From: Leucobacter edaphi | GTDB taxonomy: Bacteria > Actinomycetota > Actinomycetes > Actinomycetales > Microbacteriaceae | DNA: 64,000 bases | Assembly (NCBI RefSeq): GCF_016522535.1 | Contig: NZ_JAEHOI010000007.1 | Span: 1 to 64,000 of the forward strand | Direction of reading: 5' to 3' | Part shown: positions 58,682 to 64,000 of the stretch, one piece after another | Position numbering within the stretch: position 1 is the first letter of the stretch | Layout of the letters: each line of letters opens with the position of its first letter | Program-made: the position numbers and the translations under genes | Notes under the pieces: model-generated | What the model saw: only the letters and a program-made list of their open reading frames with translations | Databases searched by the model: none | What the model was told of the DNA's origin: nothing

Positions 58682-59998
58682 CTATCCGACCCGCTTCCAG
58701 AGGGAGGGGGCAAAGATCCAGCCCGGATTCCCGCATCCGCGGTAGTCCTGAATGGCGACGTAGATCGCGCCGTTGTGGCTGACGCGTTCACCCTTCTTGT
58801 ACGCCGCGATGGAGGACCACGGCCTCACGACGCCTGCCGTTGCAGGGGCGGGAGCGGGCGCGGGCTTTGCCGGGGTGGTGACCGGCTTCGGAGCGGGTGC
58901 GGGCGCCGGTGCCGGTGCCGGTGCGGGCGCCGGTGCAGGGGCGGGAGCCGGAGCGGGTGCCGGCTGGGCGACCGGCGCGGTCCGCGTCGTCACGACGAAG
59001 GGCTCGCTCGGCTGCGAGGCGTTGCCCGCGGCATCGATCGTCACGACGAAGTAGGCGTACTTGGTGTCGGGCGTGAGATTCCGATCGAGGTAGCGGGCCT
59101 TCGAGGTCGTTGCGATCCGCTCGGGGCGTGCGCCCCGGGTGGAGCGGTAGACCGCGTAGCTCTCGTTCGCGCCGTCCTCCGCGGAGAACCACATGAGATC
59201 GACGCTCGTCGCGGTCGTACCCATCGAGTGCAGGGACTCGGGCGAGGCGGGACCCTTGCTCGGCAGCTCCGGCTTCGACGCCGCGGGAGCGGGGGCGGGA
59301 GCGGGCTGAGCAGGTGCGGGGTGCGAGGTGTGCGCTGGCGGCGCAACGGTGACCGGTGCCGGGGCCTGGGTGGCCTGCGCCTTCCCCGAGATGTGCAGGT
59401 CGATCACGCTGTAGAAGGCGTTGCCCGTGTCGGCAACGTCCCAGACCGCGTACAGGATGTGATCGCCGACGTGATCCGCGGGGAGCGTGACCTGGTGCGT
59501 GCGGCCGCGCGGCGCCGGGGTGCCGTCGTGCGTGAAACTCGTGAGCGGCTGCAGGGCCGAACGCGTGAGGGGCTTCGACTGGTCCCAGCCGTTCTTCGTG
59601 ATGTAGTAGTGCCACTGCGAGGTGCGGTGGGGAGCGGTGTACTCCCATCCGATGTTGAGGGTCTGGCCGACGGTGACCTCGTTCTCGACCCAGCGCTCCG
59701 GGCTCTGTTCGTCGAGCTTCACCGATCGCCAATTGCCCGCGGAGGCGAGCTTGCCGTCGACCGGCCCGCCGGTCGCCGGGTTGAGGCTGAAGCCCTTCGG
59801 TCCCTCGACGGACTGCGGCTCCGAGGCGATCGGGCCGAGATCGCGGTTCGACTTCATGGCCGCGCGGGCAACGACGTCGGAGAACTCGCTGCCGACGTAA
59901 CCGTGAGCGTTCGCCACTGCTGCTCCGCCGAAGAGCATCGCGCCGATGAGCGCGGTGCACGCCCCTGCCTTCGCGACTGATCTGATGTTTCTGTTCAT
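58682..59998 (-). CDS. Secreted AA10 lytic polysaccharide monooxygenase with FN3 and chitin-binding modules
   Basis: 438 residues. The signal peptide ends ANA so that the mature protein begins with His (HGYVGSEF), the first ligand of the copper brace; the second is in EYTAPHRTSQWHYY, with axial Phe in GNAFYSVIDLH. The AA10 domain (about 35-230) is followed by an FN3 domain (about 265-350), a long Pro-Ala linker (APAPAP repeats) and a CBM5/12-type module (WSSIAAYKKGERVSHNG to LWKRVG). It should oxidatively cleave chitin. The ATG at 59998 has AAGGA 10 bases upstream. It is transcribed on its own. Confidence 0.92.
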   Translation of the reverse strand: MNRNIRSVAKAGACTALIGAMLFGGAAVANAHGYVGSEFSDVVARAAMKSNRDLGPIASEPQSVEGPKGFSLNPATGGPVDGKLASAGNWRSVKLDEQSPERWVENEVTVGQTLNIGWEYTAPHRTSQWHYYITKNGWDQSKPLTRSALQPLTSFTHDGTPAPRGRTHQVTLPADHVGDHILYAVWDVADTGNAFYSVIDLHISGKAQATQAPAPVTVAPPAHTSHPAPAQPAPAPAPAASKPELPSKGPASPESLHSMGTTATSVDLMWFSAEDGANESYAVYRSTRGARPERIATTSKARYLDRNLTPDTKYAYFVVTIDAAGNASQPSEPFVVTTRTAPVAQPAPAPAPAPAPAPAPAPAPAPAPAPKPVTTPAKPAPAPAPATAGVVRPWSSIAAYKKGERVSHNGAIYVAIQDYRGCGNPGWIFAPSLWKRVG

Positions 59999-60171
59999 GC
60001 GCTGCGTTTCCTTCACTCTGAAGCTGTTTCGCTCGCCGGGGCGCGGGATCGGCGCCGGCGACTCAACGATTGCGGAATACGAGACGTTCCGAATCGCTCC
60101 CGAGCATGAACTTCGGCGTCGTACCCGAGTGCGATTCATGGGGCGAATGCACCTGTAGAGCGACGGAAACG

Positions 60172-60205
60172 CGTGTGCCCCGGCCAGAAACGGCCGGGGC
60201 ACACG
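60172..60205 (-). terminator. Terminator hairpin after the DUF4190 gene
   Basis: Perfect 14-base arms (60172-60185, 60192-60205) with a 6-base loop, 24 bases beyond the DUF4190 stop on the minus strand, and ahead of the LPMO promoter. Confidence 0.8.
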
Positions 60206-60228
60206 AAGGATTGCAGAGCGCGAGGGCG

Positions 60229-60747
60229 CTAGAAGCTGTTTCCCTGCATCGCCCCGATCACGCCGAAGATCGCTCCGAGCGTGCAGCTGATGATGCCGAG
60301 CGTCAGGCCCCAGACCGCGAGCGCACGACCCCGCCTGATGTTGCCGCGCGTCGCCGAGAGCCCGATGCTCGAGAATACGATCGAGATGAGCGAGGCGAGC
60401 GGGAGAATGAAGCCCGCGATGCTGAGGATGAATCCGGTGACGGCCATGCCGCTCCACCGCGCAGGATCCGCCTGGGGCATCTGCTGCGAGAACCCCGGGG
60501 CGACCGGAGCAGACGGGTGCTGCTGCGGGAGCGGCGGCGCGGGCGGGGCATACTGAGGCTGCTGGGTGGCGTACTGCGGCGCAGCGGGCGCAGCGGGCGC
60601 AGCGGGAGCCGCGTACTGGGGCACCGAGGGGGCCGAGGGTGCGGCCGGGCGAGCAGGGGGCGCCGGAGGCACCAGGGGTGCCGTGTGCTGCGGCGCCGCG
60701 GGATCCTGGGGGGTCTCGCCGTACTGACCCGGGTTCGTGCTGCTCAT
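60229..60747 (-). CDS. DUF4190-domain membrane protein with a Pro/Ala-rich N-terminus
   Basis: 172 residues. The first about 100 residues are a Gln/Pro/Ala-rich cytosolic region (PQYAAPAAPAAPAAPQY); then come two pairs of membrane helices (GMAVTGFILSIAGFILPLAS, AVWGLTLGIISCTLGAIF) as in DUF4190. Function unknown; such proteins are common in Actinobacteria. The ATG at 60747 has GGAAAGG 8 bases upstream. Confidence 0.82.
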   Translation of the reverse strand: MSSTNPGQYGETPQDPAAPQHTAPLVPPAPPARPAAPSAPSVPQYAAPAAPAAPAAPQYATQQPQYAPPAPPLPQQHPSAPVAPGFSQQMPQADPARWSGMAVTGFILSIAGFILPLASLISIVFSSIGLSATRGNIRRGRALAVWGLTLGIISCTLGAIFGVIGAMQGNSF

Positions 60748-60945
60748 CGGGCGCACCTTTCCTATCTGTCTGAACTCACGACGAGCCTAGCCGTCGCGGG
60801 TCGATCGCCGTGCGGTTCGCGCGGCCCCGGGGCGGCCGCTGGCGGGGCGAAGCGGCGGGGAGGCGAGATGCCCCGGCCTCAGGCCTCTGAGGAAGTTGCC
60901 CGCCTGGGCTAGATTTCGCGCGCGGTCTGTGCGTTACTGAGAGAT

Positions 60946-61131
60946 ATGAGCCCCAGTTCAGAGAACCAAAACGAGCATCAGCGCGAGCCCGAGGAAACCC
61001 TCGACGAGCCGGTGATGGACGGCGCAACGGAGCCCTTCGATGCCGACGCGGATCCGCGAAAGGGCGAAGACGACCCCGCCCTCATCCGCGACGTGGAGTC
61101 GGGCAAGCCGACGACCAATCCGTACGGCTAG
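60946..61131 (+). CDS. Small acidic hypothetical protein
   Basis: 61 residues, strongly acidic and hydrophilic, probably disordered, ending PTTNPYG. A weak GAGAG precedes the ATG. Not recognised, but the uninterrupted frame, composition and isolated position resemble conserved small actinobacterial proteins. It is different in sequence from the acidic protein at 51146-51364. Confidence 0.6.
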   Translation: MSPSSENQNEHQREPEETLDEPVMDGATEPFDADADPRKGEDDPALIRDVESGKPTTNPYG

Positions 61132-61276
61132 CGCGCCCCGGCGCTGCCTCTGAGCGCGTGAGGCGGGCGACGGGGCGTCGGTCAGTCGTCAGCGCCCTGA
61201 TCGGCGCTTGCGCACGCCACCTGCGCGATCGCAGGTTATCCTGATCGAACGCAGTTTCGGTCGGGTCGGGGGCAGT

Positions 61277-61438
61277 GTGCGAATCAGGGAGCAACTGGAG
61301 ATCGCCTCAGCGGACGATCTCGACCAACGCGCCGACGCGGCCGCGGCGATCCGTGAGCTCGAGCAGCAGTACGAGCGCGGTGAGATCGAGACGCACGCGT
61401 ATTTCCTCAAGAAACGCGCTCTCGTCAGGATGCTCTGA
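61277..61438 (+). CDS. Small SHOCT-like protein
   Basis: 53 residues from the GTG at 61277. The C-terminal part (AAAIRELEQQYERGEIETHAYFLKKRALVRML in part) has the SHOCT pattern of a short helix, ERGEI..-YF.KK. A TTG at 61208 in the same frame is a longer alternative. No clear ribosome site is seen. Unknown function. Confidence 0.5.
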   Translation: MRIREQLEIASADDLDQRADAAAAIRELEQQYERGEIETHAYFLKKRALVRML

Positions 61439-61510
61439 AGCGCAAAGAGCTCACCGCGAGGGAACCCGCCGGTTCGGGATTCCGGAGGCCCAGGTGCCGC
61501 GCCGAGATTC

Positions 61511-62203
61511 TCAGAACAGCGTGTTCTGGTCCTCCATGCCGCGCATCGCGTCGTAGTCGAGCACGAGGCATCGGATGCCGCGGTCCTCGGCGAGGGTGCG
61601 CGCCTGCGGCTTGATCTCCTGCGCGGCGAAGATCCCGGTCACGGGGGCGAGGAGGGGGTCGCGGTTCATGAGTTCGAGGTAGCGGGTGAGCTGCTCGACG
61701 CCGTCGATCTCGCCGCGGCGCTTGATCTCGATCGCGACGGAGGCGCCCTCGGCGTCACGAGCCAGGATGTCGACGGGCCCGATCGCGGTCATATATTCGC
61801 GGCGGACGAGCGTGTGGCCCTCGCCCGCGAGCTCGATCTGGTCGGCGAGGAGCTCCTGCAGGTGGGCTTCGACGCCGTCCTTGATGAGGCCGGGGTCGAC
61901 TCCCAGGTCGTGCGTCGAATCGTGGAAGAACTCGTACACGGAGACGACGAGCCGGTCCGCGGTCTTTTTGTGCGTGACCTGCCACGCCTCCACGACACCG
62001 GCGGCTTCCTGATCCTCGTCGAGGTCGAGGGTCGCGAGCGAGCAGGGCGGGCTCATCCAGTTGAGCGGCTTGTAGGAGCCGCCGTCGGAGTGGACGAGGA
62101 TCGAGCCGTCGCCCTTCAGCATGAGGACGCGCTTGGCGCGCGGCAGGTGCGCGGCGAGGCGTCCGGCATAGTCCACGGAGCAGTCTGCAACAACGATTCG
62201 CAC
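61511..62203 (-). CDS. nucS: Mismatch-specific endonuclease NucS (EndoMS)
   Basis: 230 residues. The GTG at 62203 gives the family start [26 protein letters not shown] ends 7 bases upstream, indicating leaderless translation. The N-terminal DNA-binding half has [10 protein letters not shown]; the C-terminal PD-(D/E)xK nuclease shows GPVDILARD and [20 protein letters not shown]. The last residues, DQNTLF, are a beta-clamp-binding motif. It replaces MutS/MutL in Actinobacteria, cutting both strands at mismatches. Confidence 0.95.
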   Translation of the reverse strand: MRIVVADCSVDYAGRLAAHLPRAKRVLMLKGDGSILVHSDGGSYKPLNWMSPPCSLATLDLDEDQEAAGVVEAWQVTHKKTADRLVVSVYEFFHDSTHDLGVDPGLIKDGVEAHLQELLADQIELAGEGHTLVRREYMTAIGPVDILARDAEGASVAIEIKRRGEIDGVEQLTRYLELMNRDPLLAPVTGIFAAQEIKPQARTLAEDRGIRCLVLDYDAMRGMEDQNTLF

Positions 62204-62305
62204 CCGCACGAGTGTACCCGTCCCTGGTGGGCGGACGGTTCGAACGGCGGCCGGTCCCGCGGTCGAGATGAGGGGCTCGGCCCGGAGGTGAGGCGGCTCG
62301 GTGCG

Positions 62306-62797
62306 TTACGGACGGGGGAGTGAGTGCTGCAATCGCGCGATGAACTCGGCGGTTTCGTCGTCGTCGTTCAGGGTGACCAGGAACTTCTGCGAGACGAAAG
62401 TGAGCAGCACCGCCGTGGTCCCGCTCTGCATGGGGGTGAGTGCGCCGCTGCCGATCATTCGCGCGCCCGAGCCGGTCTGCCAGGGGTCGGCGGTCGCCTC
62501 AGCGACGCTTTCCAGTTCGTCCCGGGGAACTCGCCTGGTGAAATAGGGGAACCACTGGATCACCAGTGCACTGCCTTCGATCCGAAGCTGATGCCAGCTC
62601 AGGAGGAACGCGCACAGCATGGCCTCGACGAGGAGGAGCACGAGCCAGTCGCCGGGGAAGACCGCTGCCCCGAGGTCGAGGATCCTGGTCAGCGTGTAGG
62701 CCACGAGGACGCCGAGCATCGCGGCGCCGAGGAGTGCGCGCACCCAGCCGCCGAGATGAACTTTCGTGGTCTGCGAGGTGGTGGGCTGCTGGGCCAT
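62306..62797 (-). CDS. Hypothetical membrane protein with a PH-like C-terminus
   Basis: 163 residues: two membrane helices (about 18-40 and 48-66) followed by a soluble segment with LRIEGSALVIQWFPYFTRRV, the look of a bacterial PH-like domain. Function unknown. The ATG at 62797 has only a weak upstream site (GGCAG). Separate from nucS, which lies about 100 bases downstream. Confidence 0.68.
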   Translation of the reverse strand: MAQQPTTSQTTKVHLGGWVRALLGAAMLGVLVAYTLTRILDLGAAVFPGDWLVLLLVEAMLCAFLLSWHQLRIEGSALVIQWFPYFTRRVPRDELESVAEATADPWQTGSGARMIGSGALTPMQSGTTAVLLTFVSQKFLVTLNDDDETAEFIARLQHSLPRP

Positions 62798-62890
62798 GGT
62801 TCTGCCGATCCTGCGGGTGGGGGTCGCCGGCGCTCGGCGAGGACCGCGATCGCCCGCGTGGCGCTTGGCCCGGACGACTGCAGGGGGGGA

Positions 62891-62916
62891 GGAATCGTTC
62901 CATCGGGAACGATTCC
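62891..62916. terminator. Hairpin between the MFS gene and the membrane-protein gene
   Basis: Perfect 11-base arms GGAATCGTTCC and GGAACGATTCC around a 4-base loop. It probably terminates the MFS gene (minus strand); an AT-rich patch with a possible promoter lies next to it at 62940-62980. Confidence 0.6.
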
Positions 62917-63062
62917 GCAGCAGCCGCCCGGATTCCCCATGTTACAGATGTCGTTTAATGATTGGGGAAATACGGCGTAATCCGGGGCGGGTGCCGAATC
63001 ACGAGCCAAAAATCGCGGTATTCACCCCGGATCAGGACCGTTTCTGCACCGCCGACCGCCGC

Positions 63063-64000
63063 TCAGCGCCGCTGTGCGGCGGTCGCGTCCGGTTCACGGG
63101 CGCTGCCCGCGAAGACGATCGTGAGTACGGCGAAGCCGGCGAGCGGCCAGAACGCCGGCAGGAGTCCGAACTTCTCGCCGAGCAGACCGATCAGCATCGG
63201 TCCGAGGAGGAACGAGGTGTACGCGATCGCGGACACGGTGGCGACGCCGCGGATCGCGGTCTGCGGGTTGTCGGAGGCCGCCGAGATCCCGACCGGGAAT
63301 CCGTACGCGCACCCCACGCCCCACAGCACCGCGCCGGCCACCGCGGCCCAGGAAGCGGGGATGAGGATCGTGATCGCGACGCCGGCGACCACGAACAGCG
63401 CGCCCCAGCGCAGCACCGCGACCCGGCCGAACGCCGGAAGCACCCACGTCCCCGCGATGCGCGAGAGCGTCATGGAGACGAAGAAGACACCGAGGATGAG
63501 CGTGGCCGTCGAGTTGGCGAAGTCGCGGCCGTCGGCGAGCGCGAGGGGCAGCCAGTCGGCTGCCGTGCCCTCCGCGAGACCCATGCTCATCGCGATCAGG
63601 CCGATGATCAGGATCCGAGGGTCGCGCCACGGGGAGTAGTCGCGCGCGGAAGAAGCAGCGGACGCCCCCGCGACGGGCCCGGACGCGTTTCCAGACGCGT
63701 TTCCGGCCGTGGTTCCCGCGACGGATTCGGCAGTCGATTCCGTCGCGGGCAGAGTGATCGGCCCGGTGTGCACGCTCGGATGCACCTCGGTGTCGGCGGT
63801 CTGCGGATCGGCGTTCGGGACGAAGCGGAGCGCCAGCAGGATGCCGGCAACGAGCGCGACGAAGATCACGCCCAGGTGCAGCGGGACGGGGATCCTGAGC
63901 GACTCGGCGAGCGCGCCCATGCCCATGGCGCCGACGCTGCCGAAGCTGTAACCGGCGTGGAAGAGCGGCATGCGGGACCTGCGGAGCGCGCGTTCGACGC
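63063..64000 (-). CDS. MFS transporter, N-terminus cut by the window end
   Basis: At least 312 residues remain; the frame is open to position 64000, so the first helices are missing. The segment VERALRRSRMPLFHAGYSFG resembles the loop and helix 4-5 region of YbjJ/FucP-like carriers. A long Ala/Gly/Thr/Ser-rich loop separates the halves, and six helices follow it (for example GLIAMSMGLAEGTAADWLPL). The substrate is unknown. An internal ATG at 63971 should not be taken as the start. Confidence 0.82.
   Translation of the reverse strand, partial: VERALRRSRMPLFHAGYSFGSVGAMGMGALAESLRIPVPLHLGVIFVALVAGILLALRFVPNADPQTADTEVHPSVHTGPITLPATESTAESVAGTTAGNASGNASGPVAGASAASSARDYSPWRDPRILIIGLIAMSMGLAEGTAADWLPLALADGRDFANSTATLILGVFFVSMTLSRIAGTWVLPAFGRVAVLRWGALFVVAGVAITILIPASWAAVAGAVLWGVGCAYGFPVGISAASDNPQTAIRGVATVSAIAYTSFLLGPMLIGLLGEKFGLLPAFWPLAGFAVLTIVFAGSAREPDATAAQRR

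Noticed and set aside
58895-58975. Tandem repeats of GCCGGTGCCGGT type
   Set aside because: They encode the Pro-Ala linker of the LPMO and are explained by it.
1-64000. tRNA, rRNA, riboswitch, insertion sequence or prophage genes
   Set aside because: Read through both strands without finding a cloverleaf, transposase, integrase or terminal inverted repeats; a covariance-model scan would be needed to exclude small RNAs.

Overview
The window is high-GC, gene-dense actinobacterial DNA. Several features point to a member of the Microbacteriaceae, possibly a Leucobacter-like organism, though the genus is my inference. These features are NucS-type mismatch repair, the coproporphyrin branch of heme synthesis (HemH with ChdC), a BioYMN biotin transporter beside a BioQ-like TetR regulator, an SCO4848-type membrane protein, LPXTG pili built by a class C sortase, a YibE/F protein and many apparently leaderless genes with TANNNT 6-7 nt before the start codon.

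Layout. 0-11 kb: a LuxR-type regulator diverges from a sortase-assembled pilus locus with two large paralogous LPLTG surface proteins on either side of a SpaH/EbpB-like backbone pilin, then a class C sortase. 11-20 kb: an MFS transporter and a compact type VII secretion island. The island has a FHA-FtsK/SpoIIIE ATPase (EccC/EssC-like) diverging from a WXG100-like protein, a small helical partner, a candidate alpha/beta-hydrolase effector and an overlapping lipoprotein that could be its immunity protein. 20-25 kb: an aldehyde dehydrogenase and an alkylation-repair operon (MGMT, ECF sigma factor, second MGMT, AlkB, GNAT). 25-34 kb: a YeiH/LysR pair, a TMEM175-like channel, a PutP symporter and a probable zinc group, with zinc chaperone aztD converging on yibE/F and a Zur-like palindrome upstream of each. 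33-46 kb: a nitronate monooxygenase fused to a META domain, HemH and ChdC, a BCCT transporter, and a nitrilase-family hydrolase/APC permease/GntR cluster. 46-54 kb: a polar amino-acid ABC transporter, a decayed paralogue beside its intact copy, a glycerol-3-phosphate cytidylyltransferase and small housekeeping genes. 54-57 kb: bioYMN and bioQ with four operator-like sites at exact 15-bp spacing. 57-64 kb: an orphan NarL-type response regulator that seems to start at ATT, a chitin-active AA10 LPMO, nucS, and an MFS gene cut by the window end.

The most interesting points are the type VII island with its effector/lipoprotein pair, the sigma factor overlapping an MGMT with an N-terminal extension (possibly an alkylation-sensing switch), the zinc pair, the enzyme-META fusion, the ordered BioQ operator array, a perfect actinobacterial LexA box in a convergent intergenic gap, and non-ATG/GTG/TTG start codons. 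I found no tRNA, rRNA, CRISPR array or insertion sequence. All functions were read from sequence motifs without database searches.
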